17,785 nt of DNA from an uncultured Bacteroidales bacterium (GTDB lineage Bacteria; Bacteroidota; Bacteroidia; Bacteroidales; Paludibacteraceae). Under the pieces are notes generated by a model, which saw only the letters and a list, made by a program, of their open reading frames with translations, was not told the DNA's origin and searched no databases. The position numbers were made by a program, and so were the translations under genes. Positions 7,708-15,168 of the stretch are shown piece by piece. Position 1 is the stretch's first letter. The number at the start of each line of letters is the position of its first letter. The DNA is taken from contig CAMHEP010000020.1 in NCBI GenBank assembly GCA_946184195.1, positions 1 to 17,785 on the forward strand, written 5' to 3'.

Positions 7708-7762
7708 TCGTATAGGTTGGTCTGAACAAAATAAACACAAATTAATTATTATAAGTCTTTTT

Positions 7763-7768
7763 AAGGAG
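7763..7768 (+). promoter_or_regulatory. Strong Shine-Dalgarno site
   Basis: AAGGAG lies 8 nt before the ATG at 7777. It is notable because other genes in the window mostly lack such a sequence; it supports the start of the small winged-helix gene and efficient translation. Confidence 0.55.
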
Positions 7769-7776
7769 ATTGTACT

Positions 7777-7974
7777 ATGATTTCTGCTAAGATTGGCGAG
7801 AACGCCGGACTTATCTGGTCTGCACTGCAAGGCGGTGCGCTCGCACAAAAAGCACTGAAGAAAGCTACTAAGCTGAAAGATGCTGACCTTAACCTGGCTC
7901 TGGGCTGGTTGGCTCGTGAAGGCAAAATCGCTTTTGATGTACAGGAGAGCGATGTAATTATTTCGCTGAAGTAA
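7777..7974 (+). CDS. Small winged-helix protein (DUF2582-like)
   Basis: A 65-residue protein with the layout of a single winged helix: helix GLIWSALQGG, helix-turn-helix region KALKKATKLKDADLNLALGW, then a strand-turn-strand wing (GKIAFDVQ, SDVIISL). It resembles the short Bacteroidales winged-helix family I know as DUF2582. The domain can bind DNA or act as a protein interaction module; no target can be read from the sequence. The gene is preceded by AAGGAG at good spacing and sits between fabF and asd, in the same direction, with no clear promoter of its own. High Lys/Ala codon use suggests strong expression. Family assignment is from memory, so the fold is surer than the name. Confidence 0.8.
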   Translation: MISAKIGENAGLIWSALQGGALAQKALKKATKLKDADLNLALGWLAREGKIAFDVQESDVIISLK

Positions 7975-8003
7975 TTCCATACTTTTCAATAAAAGGACAA
8001 CGT

Positions 8004-9020
8004 ATGGTGGTAGCGATAGTGGGTGCCTCGGGTGCCGTAGGACAGGAGTTGTTGACAGTGCTCGCAGAGCGTCACTTTCCTATTACCGAACTTAGGTTAT
8101 TCGGTTCCGCACGTAGTGCCGGGACCGAATATCTTTTCGAGGGCAAGTCTTATCGTGTGGAACAGTTGTGTCATGGCGACCAATTCCGTGGCGTGGATAT
8201 TGCCTTTGTCAGCGCGGGTGGAGGTGTGAGCAAAGAGTATGCTCAGGATATCACCCGCTATGGCGCAGTGATGATTGATAACTCGTCAGCATTCCGTATG
8301 GATGCGGATGTACCCTTGGTGGTTCCCGAGGTGAATGCCTTAGATGCGCTCTCTCGACCGCGTGGTATCATTGCTAACCCTAACTGCTCTACCATCGTGA
8401 TGGCATTGCCATTGCTGGCAATCCATCGTTTAAGTCCTATCCGGCGAGTCCATGTCGCTACCTATCAGGCTGCCAGCGGTGCCGGTGCAGAAGCTATGCG
8501 GGAATTGGAACAGCAGTATCGTCAGACCCTGAATGGTGAGGAGGTGACGCATCGTAAGTTCCTCTATCCTTTGGCTTATAATGTCATCCCTCAGATAGAT
8601 GTCTTTGCCGATGATGACTATACGAAGGAGGAACTGAAAATGCATAACGAGACACGTAAGATTTTTCATAGTGATGTCACCGTGTCGGCTATGTGTGTCC
8701 GTGTCCCATCGTTGCGTTGCCATTCGGAGAGTGTTTGGGTGGAGACGGAGCAACCCGTCTCGGTGGAGGATGCTCGACGTGCTATAGCTGAGTCGGTCGG
8801 TTGTACACTGATGGACGAACCGGCTCGCTCCGGACAGACGGACCCGATGCCCTATCCGATGCCGCTTTATCTGGCAGGCAAGGATGATGTGTATGTGGGA
8901 CGTATTCGCAAGGACCTGACCAACGAATGTGGTCTTACCTTCTGGTGTGTCGGCGACCAGATACGCAAAGGGGCAGCCCTTAATGCTGTACAGATAGCCG
9001 AATATATACTGAAACAATGA
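8004..9020 (+). CDS. asd: Aspartate-semialdehyde dehydrogenase
   Basis: A 338-residue cytoplasmic enzyme that reduces aspartyl phosphate to aspartate semialdehyde with NADPH, the branch point to lysine/diaminopimelate, threonine and methionine. The Rossmann motif GASGAVG is at residues 7-13. FVSAGGGVS and IDNSSAFRM are family signatures, and the active site is IANPNCST with Cys128. The motif TYQAASGAGAEAM follows. Length matches the non-enteric bacterial type. AAGGA at 7993-7997 precedes the ATG. The stop overlaps the next start by 4 nt (ATGA), so it is translationally coupled to the U32 gene. Confidence 0.97.
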   Translation: MVVAIVGASGAVGQELLTVLAERHFPITELRLFGSARSAGTEYLFEGKSYRVEQLCHGDQFRGVDIAFVSAGGGVSKEYAQDITRYGAVMIDNSSAFRMDADVPLVVPEVNALDALSRPRGIIANPNCSTIVMALPLLAIHRLSPIRRVHVATYQAASGAGAEAMRELEQQYRQTLNGEEVTHRKFLYPLAYNVIPQIDVFADDDYTKEELKMHNETRKIFHSDVTVSAMCVRVPSLRCHSESVWVETEQPVSVEDARRAIAESVGCTLMDEPARSGQTDPMPYPMPLYLAGKDDVYVGRIRKDLTNECGLTFWCVGDQIRKGAALNAVQIAEYILKQ

Positions 9021-10312
9021 TTTCCTTAAGGAATGAACATATAGAAATAATGGCACCGGTAGGGTGCTGGGAGAGCTTGGCTGCGGCTATTGATGCCGGT
9101 GCGGATAGCGTCTATTTCGGGATAGAACACCTGAATATGCGTTCGCGCTCTTCGGCTAATTTCACGACCGAGGACCTCCGACGTATAGTTGCCGTCTGCC
9201 GTGAGCATGGGGTGAAAACCTACCTCACTCTTAATACCGTTATGTATCCTGAGGACCTGCCGCTTATGCGTCAGATTGTTGATACAGCGCGTGAGGCGGG
9301 ATTGGATGCTATCATCGCAAGCGACATTGCTGTCATGCAGTATGCCAATAGTCAGGGGGTAGAGGTCCATCTGTCTACTCAACTGAATATAGCCAATACC
9401 GAGGCATTGCGTTTCTATGCTCAGTTTGCAGATGTGGTGGTACTCGCTCGCGAACTGAACATGGAGCAGGTGGCGGGTATCTACCGGGATATACGTGAAC
9501 AGGACATCCGGGGTAAGAAGGGTGAACCTATTCGTATAGAGATGTTCTGTCATGGTGCTTTGTGCATGGCTGTCAGTGGTAAGTGCTATCTGAGCCTCAA
9601 TAATCTCGGAGCCAGTGCCAATAGGGGTGCCTGCATGCAGATATGCCGGCGCGGATATATTGTCAAGGACAAGGAGTCCGAGCTCGAACTGGAGGTGGAT
9701 AATCAATATATCATGTCCCCGAAGGACCTCAAGACTATTCATTTCCTCAATAGGATGTTGGATGCCGGTGTACGTGTGCTCAAGATTGAGGGCAGGGCGC
9801 GTGGTCCCGAATATGTAAAGACTGTGGTCACTTGCTATCGCGAGGCGGTGGAGGCTTGGCAACGTGGGGAGTTCGACTCTGTGGAGCAGCCTAATGACAA
9901 TATACAGAATGAACACATACGTGCTCGTATCGCCGATTGGGACGAGCGCTTGGCACGCGTCTTCAACCGCGGCTTCTGGGATGGTTATTATCAGGGACAA
10001 CGATTGGGCGAATGGACGCAGGAGTATGGCTCCCGTGCTACCAGACGTAAGGTTTATGCCGGCAAGTGTACCAATTATTTCAAGAACCTATCGGTGGCGG
10101 AGTTCCTCTTGGAGGCAGTGCCCGCTATTGAGGAGGGCAATGAACTGCTGGTGACGGGGGAAACAACAGGTGCTTATGAGACCGTGGCACACGATTTGCA
10201 CGACTTTGCGGGCAAACCTGCTCACGCTGTACATCAGGGGGAACTCTTTGCCATTAAGACCGACTGTGTGATTCGACGGGGAGATAAACTTTATCTAATG
10301 GAACGTAAATGA
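9017..10312 (+). CDS. U32 family protein (TrhP/YegQ-like tRNA hydroxylation factor)
   Basis: A 431-residue U32 protein. The family signature EMFCHGALCMAVSGKC is at residues 175-190. Cysteines 183, 190, 206 and 210, the last pair in NRGACMQICR, match the Fe-S-binding set of U32 proteins. The N-terminal IEIMAPVGCWESLAAAIDAG is the start of the TIM-barrel-like domain. The family is annotated as peptidase, but E. coli TrhP (YegQ) and RlhA hydroxylate tRNA U34 and rRNA respectively. The length and single U32 domain fit TrhP better than RlhA; this is an inference. The start overlaps the asd stop and the stop overlaps the DUF4271 start, each by 4 nt. A later ATG at 9050 would cut into the first beta strand, so 9017 is preferred. 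Confidence 0.9.
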   Translation: MISLRNEHIEIMAPVGCWESLAAAIDAGADSVYFGIEHLNMRSRSSANFTTEDLRRIVAVCREHGVKTYLTLNTVMYPEDLPLMRQIVDTAREAGLDAIIASDIAVMQYANSQGVEVHLSTQLNIANTEALRFYAQFADVVVLARELNMEQVAGIYRDIREQDIRGKKGEPIRIEMFCHGALCMAVSGKCYLSLNNLGASANRGACMQICRRGYIVKDKESELELEVDNQYIMSPKDLKTIHFLNRMLDAGVRVLKIEGRARGPEYVKTVVTCYREAVEAWQRGEFDSVEQPNDNIQNEHIRARIADWDERLARVFNRGFWDGYYQGQRLGEWTQEYGSRATRRKVYAGKCTNYFKNLSVAEFLLEAVPAIEEGNELLVTGETTGAYETVAHDLHDFAGKPAHAVHQGELFAIKTDCVIRRGDKLYLMERK

Positions 10313-10959
10313 ATGTGCTTCCCCTCATATCCAGTCCTATCAGCGAGCCGTGGACCGGCTGGGTGATGTTGGGATTGTTGCTTTGCATGATGATTGTTGT
10401 AGCCCATCAACCATCACTCTTTACCGACGGCTTACACGATATGTTTTCGTCAATGGACCGTTCGTATAGTGAGGTGAATATAGATATACTGACCTCTCTC
10501 TTGTTGCACCTTTTCCGTTGGGGCGTAGTAACGATGACTGTCTATTTGTTATGCTATCGGATGGGGGAGTTTAGCTTCGTTACTTATGCGCTTATCGGTG
10601 CTGCGGTGGCAGGGGTGGAAATACTGAAGACAGTGCTGCTGTTAATGATGAACTATGCTTTTAGCCTCTCGAAGAGTGTGCAGTCATTGCTCCGTCAGTA
10701 CAATAATATATGGTTGGTGTGGAGCGTAATGCTCTATGTGCTGTGTCTGATGATGATTCACTGGGGGGTGACCCCCGCATGCGTCGTTGGTTTGGTCGCA
10801 TCGGTGGTGTTTTACGTGGGTGCACTCCTTTGGCGTATTCATTATTTGGTGCAGTGGAAAATTTTGGCACTCTTGTATGTGCCGCTCTATCTCGTCTTGT
10901 TGGAAATTATGCCTGTTGCCGCTACTCTCTGGGCTGGGCGCCATTTCGTGATGGGATAA
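10309..10959 (+). CDS. DUF4271 polytopic membrane protein
   Basis: A 216-residue integral membrane protein. Hydrophobic segments lie near residues 14-31 (WVMLGLLLCMMIVVAH), 63-82, 86-113, 140-160 and 160-180, with a last one near 190-210, so about five or six transmembrane helices. The gap between the first and second segments (SLFTDGLHDMFSSMDRSY) is characteristic of DUF4271. As I recall, this family is found in Bacteroidetes, usually just upstream of the HemD-like gene, which is the arrangement here. No enzymatic motif is visible and the function is unknown. It is coupled to the upstream U32 gene by an ATGA overlap and followed by the HemD-like gene after 27 nt. Confidence 0.85.
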   Translation: MNVLPLISSPISEPWTGWVMLGLLLCMMIVVAHQPSLFTDGLHDMFSSMDRSYSEVNIDILTSLLLHLFRWGVVTMTVYLLCYRMGEFSFVTYALIGAAVAGVEILKTVLLLMMNYAFSLSKSVQSLLRQYNNIWLVWSVMLYVLCLMMIHWGVTPACVVGLVASVVFYVGALLWRIHYLVQWKILALLYVPLYLVLLEIMPVAATLWAGRHFVMG

Positions 10960-10986
10960 TTGGATGGAATATTTTTATTACTAAAT

Positions 10987-11736
10987 ATGAAGAAGATTGA
11001 AAAGATATTAGTCTCACAACCGCGTCCGGCTACCGAGCGCAATCCCTATTCGGAGATGGCGGCTCACTATGGTGTGCACTTCGATTTCCATCAGCTTATT
11101 CGGGTGGAGGGATTGGATGTACACGAGTTCCGTCATCAGCGCATCAATCCGTTGGACTATACGGCAGTGATACTGAATTCGCGTTTGGGTATTGACCATT
11201 ATTTCCGCCTTTGCGAGGAGATGCGTCTGCAGGTGCCTGATACCATGCACTACTATTGTATCTCCGAGGCTGTGGGTAATTATTTGCAGAAATATATCCA
11301 GTACCGTAAGCGCAAGGTCTTCACAGCCGAGCATAATAGGTTTGAAGACCTGCTTCCTGCTATGAACCGCCGTCCGCAGGAGAAATACCTGATGGTCATG
11401 TCCGATGTGCATAACGATGATGTAATCAATATGTTTGCCTCGCATAAGATTGAGGTCAAGCCGGCTATCATGTATCGTACCGTCTCGGTGGAGTGGGATA
11501 AGCATATGCCCTTCGACTACGATATGATCGTCCTCTTCACGCCGAGCGGTGTGCAGTCTCTCCGCAAGAATTTCCCCGATTGGGAACAAGGTGATACTGT
11601 AATAGCATGCTTCGGTCAGAATACGACTCAGGCTGCTGAGGAGGCAGGTTTCCGTGTTGACATCAAGGCGCCGACTCCCGAGTGTCCGGGTATTACTACT
11701 GCTATTCAGCGTTATTTAGATGGCCACATTTCCTAA
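10987..11736 (+). CDS. hemD: Uroporphyrinogen-III synthase-like protein (Bacteroidetes type)
   Basis: A 249-residue protein matching the Bacteroidetes form of uroporphyrinogen-III synthase, which closes and isomerises hydroxymethylbilane. It begins MKKIEKILVSQPRP; the two alpha/beta lobes are visible, with AVILNSRLGIDHYFRLC in the first and LFTPSGVQSLRKNFPDWEQG plus CFGQNTTQAAEEAGF in the second. The start at 10987 is chosen because the family begins with K-x-I-L-V-S-Q-P; an ATG at 10960 would add nine non-conserved residues. No other tetrapyrrole gene is in the window. Its neighbours are DUF4271 upstream and rnpA, with a 17-nt overlap, downstream. The annotation is by family; actual catalysis in this organism is not shown. 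Confidence 0.85.
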   Translation: MKKIEKILVSQPRPATERNPYSEMAAHYGVHFDFHQLIRVEGLDVHEFRHQRINPLDYTAVILNSRLGIDHYFRLCEEMRLQVPDTMHYYCISEAVGNYLQKYIQYRKRKVFTAEHNRFEDLLPAMNRRPQEKYLMVMSDVHNDDVINMFASHKIEVKPAIMYRTVSVEWDKHMPFDYDMIVLFTPSGVQSLRKNFPDWEQGDTVIACFGQNTTQAAEEAGFRVDIKAPTPECPGITTAIQRYLDGHIS

Positions 11737-12058
11737 ATCGGAACGTCTCTGCGGTCAACTGACCATCCGCCAACTCTATAGCGAAGGCAGTAAGTTCACC
11801 GTTTGGCCCCTCAGGGTGACCTATCGCCCGGCGGACCGGACGAGGGTGCTTATATGGGCTCCTAAGAGTCAGCATAAACATGCCGTCGAGCGCAATCTGC
11901 TTAGACGCCGTATGAGGGAAGCTTGGCGTCTGAATAAGCATTTGCTGGGAGAGGAACGTCACTATGAACTGGCTATCAATTATATGGATAAGGTAGTGCT
12001 TCCGTCCGACCGTATCAGCAGGGCTATGCAAACCGTTTTGGCAAAACTCAATAAGTGA
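11720..12058 (+). CDS. rnpA: Ribonuclease P protein component
   Basis: A 112-residue basic protein, the protein subunit that helps the RNase P RNA cut the 5' leader from pre-tRNA. The RNR signature is clear: KHAVERNLLRRRMREAWR at residues 53-70. The N-terminal FPKSERLCGQLTIRQLYSEG is the usual start. It overlaps the end of the HemD-like gene by 17 nt and the yidD start by 4 nt. rpmH, often just upstream of rnpA in other phyla, is absent. Confidence 0.95.
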   Translation: MATFPKSERLCGQLTIRQLYSEGSKFTVWPLRVTYRPADRTRVLIWAPKSQHKHAVERNLLRRRMREAWRLNKHLLGEERHYELAINYMDKVVLPSDRISRAMQTVLAKLNK

Positions 12059-12276
12059 AAAATCTTCTCCGTCATATTTTCCTCTTGCCGGTTTATTTCT
12101 ACCGCTATTGTATCTCGCCTCTCACGCCGCCGTCGTGTCGTTTTACTCCCACGTGCAGCCAATATATGGTCGAGGCGGTGATGAAATATGGTATTCTGAA
12201 AGGGGGATGGTTGGGCATTAAACGTATCTTGCGTTGTCATCCGTGGGGAGGAAGCGGATACGACCCTGTACCGTAG
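12055..12276 (+). CDS. yidD: Membrane protein insertion efficiency factor YidD
   Basis: A 73-residue protein with the full YidD pattern: YRYCISPLTPPSCRFTPTCS, then EAVMKYGILKGGWLGIKRIL and RCHPWGGSGYDPVP, including the conserved Cys residues. It assists YidC in membrane protein insertion at the inner membrane. The start codon is GTG at 12055, overlapping the rnpA stop (GTGA), so translation is probably coupled. The rnpA-yidD pair is a conserved order in bacteria. It is the last gene of the overlapping run; about 165 nt without a gene follow before trmD. Confidence 0.96.
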   Translation: MKNLLRHIFLLPVYFYRYCISPLTPPSCRFTPTCSQYMVEAVMKYGILKGGWLGIKRILRCHPWGGSGYDPVP

Positions 12277-12372
12277 TAAAAGAACAAAGAACGCTTCGCT
12301 AAAAGAAATAATCGTGCCCTTGTGGCTAAGAATAAAGACAAAACAGCTTCGACTAACCAAGGCATTTAAGTC

Positions 12373-12400
12373 TTTACTCTTTACTCTTTACTCCTTACTC
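12373..12400. repeat. Heptamer tandem repeat (TTTACTC)
   Basis: Three exact copies of TTTACTC (12373-12393) and a fourth with one change, CTTACTC (12394-12400), lie in the yidD-trmD gap about 41 bp before trmD. The rest of this 165-nt gap is A-rich with no gene or clear promoter. Confidence 0.9.
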
Positions 12401-12441
12401 CTTTAGTGAGTGGAACGAACGATCCATAATCCAAATTGAAA

Positions 12442-13122
12442 ATGCGAATAGATATCATCACAGCCTGTCCCGAGTTGCTTGAGAGTCCTCTCAATCACTC
12501 TATTATCCAACGAGCTAAAGAGAAAGGCTTGGCTCAGATTTATGTCCATAACCTGCGCGATTACACCTTGGATAAGCATCGCAAGGTAGATGATTATGCC
12601 TTTGGCTTCGGTGCCGGAATGGTGCTGCAAATAGAGCCTATTGACCGCTGTATATCCCATCTGACTGCCGAGCGGCATTATGACGAGATTATCTTTACTG
12701 CCCCCGATGGGGACCGTTTCACGCAGAAGGAGGCTAACCGCCTCTCTTTGGTGGAGAACATCATCATCCTCTGTGGGCACTACAAAGGGGTGGACCAGCG
12801 TGTACGTGACCATTTTATTACCAAGGAATATACCATTGGTGACTTCGTCTTGACCGGGGGCGAGATGCCGGCGGCTATGATGACCGACGCTATCGTGCGC
12901 CTGCTGCCCGGGGCTCTGGGCGATGAGACATCTGCGCTTAGCGACTCTTTTCAGGATGGACTCCTCGAGCCGGGGGTCTATACCCGACCTGCTGACTATA
13001 AAGGTTGGAAGGTGCCCGATATCCTCATCAGCGGCAATCAGGCTAAGATAGAGGAGTGGCTCTACGAAGAGAGCCTGCGACACACTCGTGAACGCAGGCC
13101 CGACCTTCTTGGAGAAGACTGA
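12442..13122 (+). CDS. trmD: tRNA (guanine-N1)-methyltransferase
   Basis: A 226-residue SPOUT enzyme that methylates G37 of tRNAs reading CNN-type codons, using S-adenosylmethionine, and so prevents frameshifting. The trefoil-knot SAM site is clear: LCGHYKGVDQRVRDH (110-124) and YTIGDFVLTGGEMPAA (130-145). The catalytic stretch LPGALGDETSALSDSFQDG and the exit VYTRPADYKGWKVP are also present. GFGAGMVLQIEPI corresponds to the usual G-G-G-x-G-M-V-M-x-x-E-P-I with small changes. ATG at 12442 gives MRIDIITACPELL, the normal family start; a TTG two codons earlier is not needed. It is convergent with the secreted-protein gene, 20 nt between stops, with no hairpin terminator visible there. Confidence 0.97.
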   Translation: MRIDIITACPELLESPLNHSIIQRAKEKGLAQIYVHNLRDYTLDKHRKVDDYAFGFGAGMVLQIEPIDRCISHLTAERHYDEIIFTAPDGDRFTQKEANRLSLVENIIILCGHYKGVDQRVRDHFITKEYTIGDFVLTGGEMPAAMMTDAIVRLLPGALGDETSALSDSFQDGLLEPGVYTRPADYKGWKVPDILISGNQAKIEEWLYEESLRHTRERRPDLLGED

Positions 13123-13142
13123 TTGACCGTCTTTACTCCGTT

Positions 13143-15161
13143 TTATTGTATTTCTTTCTTCCCTTGCCGGATGATGATGCCGTGATAATGACTATCTACC
13201 GGCTGACCCAAGATGGTATAACTGTTGCTACTCCTTCGGGTGGCAGCGCTTTCGGCGCTCTCTGTGTCCTCAATGCCGGTGGCTGTCTCGTTGCTGATAT
13301 GCCATAGTTGCAACTCGTCCCACACAATCATCACGATGGCTTCCAGTCGGGATAAGGTTCCTGACGGTAATCCCGTACTGAAAGCGTCCAAAAGGGGGTA
13401 TGTTTGTCCCGCATAGGTGAGTGTGGCTCCGTCCACAGCGACATTCTCTATGCGGATATATCGGCATACATCGGCTGAGTCGATGGTTGTGCCGACTACC
13501 TCCGGCAGCACGCTCTCTTTCTGTGGCGCTACCGTCCATGCTGCTGTGGGTTGCACCTCCGGCACGCCGTAGTAGTTGACAAAACGTCCCGTCACACCGC
13601 TCAGCCGGTGACCGCTCTCCAGACCCTGACCATAGGGCTTGCCGGTCGCGGGGTTAGTGGAGTTGAAAATCAGCATCGAGCCGCTCTCGTCGCGGATGAA
13701 GATGTACTTGTCGTATTTCTTAGTCACCACGACGGGGTTGAGTGTCACCAGCTCAAAGTCCTCTGACTGTACTGCCTCGGCGATACTCAGTTCGCGGATG
13801 GCATTCAGTAGGATACTGACCTCCAGGCGTGTCTCACCGCTCTGCAGTACCAGAGTGTCGATATATTTACCGGCACTGCTCACTGTATATTCGATGGTGA
13901 GGTTATCTCCGTCTTGGTCGATACGCGTGGAGCTGAGGCTGAACACCTCCCCTTGCTTGAGCGAAGCCTGTATGTCGGCATTCAGGTTCATGGCGTTCAC
14001 CTCGATGGTCTTACTGCCATGTAGGGGAGTGTCGCCTACTATCGGATTGCCGAAGTTCACCATCGGGGCGACTATCACGGCGTCGGTACTTGCAGGGGCT
14101 TGGACCTCACGATAGAGGGCTACATGGGTCTGGGAGTTAGGTGTGGCGTAGCAACCGAACAGCTGGTCCTGCGCGTTGTATTGCAAGTATTTACGTTCGC
14201 TCGTGCCGCAGTTCTCTATCTCGGCGGCACCGTCGGCAGCAATGCTCATGCGCCATAAACCGTAGTCGCCGTACGAGCGGGATGTGACGTCTGTCCATAG
14301 GGTCAACTTGTTCTTCGTACGTCCGCCGTTAGCCACCAGATATGCCTCTTCGTAGCGCAGCTCGTCTTGAAATACATAGACGGTCTCGTGTGTCGCCGTG
14401 TCTTCGTATAAGAGCACGGTGTAGATAGCGTTGTCGTTGCCGGCTACCATGGTGCGTTCACTGTTATAGCGACCGCTGATGGCATGGATGTTGTTCACGG
14501 ATACCATCTCGTCGTAGTACCCCATGATTTGGTTCGTCACGCCGTCTGCCACACCGAATATTATTTGGTCGGAATCCGTAATCTGACTGATGTCCGTCAC
14601 CAGTTGGTAGGTCGATTGGGTGAAGACGGGGCTGTTGCCGTCTTGGCTGCGGATAGTGAGACTGCTCAGGTTGATGGCGTTCTCCGTGCATCTTATCCAG
14701 AATCGTATCTGACCGCTCTTAGGGGTGCTGAGTACGAGGGTTGAGTCGCGATTGTATACGCCGCTGCCGCTCGTGGCAGGTTTGGTGATGACGAGCGAGT
14801 CCACAGCGTTCGTCCCTATCTGGAAATAGATAATACCGCGTCCCTTGCTGCTGTTCTGGCAGAAGTTGACCACGATACGCCGTACGTTGGTGAATGTCTT
14901 CACCGAGGTGGCTCCCGCACCGCTGGTGCCGGTCTTGACGCTCACACCGCAACTATATAGCCGACCTTGTGCATCTGTGCGACCGGCGCTGTATTCGCTG
15001 GCTGCCATGTCACAGTGCCAGCCGTCCGTCGTCCCGTCGCATACGCTCTCGCCAACGCGGGATGCCCATTGGGTGGAGGTAAAGGTGTACGTAGTGATGC
15101 CTGCTCGTAGAGTCAGTGTCGTGGCTAAACAGGCAATGATAATGATAGTGATTCTTTTCAT
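13143..15161 (-). CDS. Large secreted protein with C-terminal sorting-like tail
   Basis: A 672-residue exported protein of unknown function. MKRITIIIIACLATTLTLRA is a Sec signal peptide without a lipobox; I start at 15161 for this reason, although the frame is open 26 codons further up into aroB. Residues about 20-190 look like a beta-sandwich with many Ser/Thr/Gly. Around 366-452 an Ig-like module of the ASH/Hydin type is visible (VNFGNPIVG ... TIEVNAMNLNADI). Around 477-545 (KKYDKYIFIRDESGSMLIFN, then HRLSGVTGRFVNYYGVPEV) there is an OB-fold-like domain. The last 30 residues, with YTILGQPV, HGIIIRQGKK and two final residues, match the C-terminal tail motif common on secreted Prevotella/Bacteroidales proteins. 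That tail suggests type IX-like secretion or surface anchoring. It is 7 nt after aroB and probably cotranscribed. Confidence 0.82.
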   Translation of the reverse strand: MKRITIIIIACLATTLTLRAGITTYTFTSTQWASRVGESVCDGTTDGWHCDMAASEYSAGRTDAQGRLYSCGVSVKTGTSGAGATSVKTFTNVRRIVVNFCQNSSKGRGIIYFQIGTNAVDSLVITKPATSGSGVYNRDSTLVLSTPKSGQIRFWIRCTENAINLSSLTIRSQDGNSPVFTQSTYQLVTDISQITDSDQIIFGVADGVTNQIMGYYDEMVSVNNIHAISGRYNSERTMVAGNDNAIYTVLLYEDTATHETVYVFQDELRYEEAYLVANGGRTKNKLTLWTDVTSRSYGDYGLWRMSIAADGAAEIENCGTSERKYLQYNAQDQLFGCYATPNSQTHVALYREVQAPASTDAVIVAPMVNFGNPIVGDTPLHGSKTIEVNAMNLNADIQASLKQGEVFSLSSTRIDQDGDNLTIEYTVSSAGKYIDTLVLQSGETRLEVSILLNAIRELSIAEAVQSEDFELVTLNPVVVTKKYDKYIFIRDESGSMLIFNSTNPATGKPYGQGLESGHRLSGVTGRFVNYYGVPEVQPTAAWTVAPQKESVLPEVVGTTIDSADVCRYIRIENVAVDGATLTYAGQTYPLLDAFSTGLPSGTLSRLEAIVMIVWDELQLWHISNETATGIEDTESAESAATRRSSNSYTILGQPVDSHYHGIIIRQGKKEIQ

Positions 15162-15168
15162 ATAGTAA

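Noticed and set aside
9050..10312. A later start for the U32 gene at 9050
   Set aside because: It would remove the IEI strand at the beginning of the conserved barrel, and the 9017 start has the coupled ATGA overlap seen in the same gene run.
13639..14115. A 158-codon plus-strand frame inside the secreted protein gene
   Set aside because: Ser/Thr/Leu-rich sequence typical of an antisense shadow; the minus-strand gene has a signal peptide, domains and a sorting-like tail.
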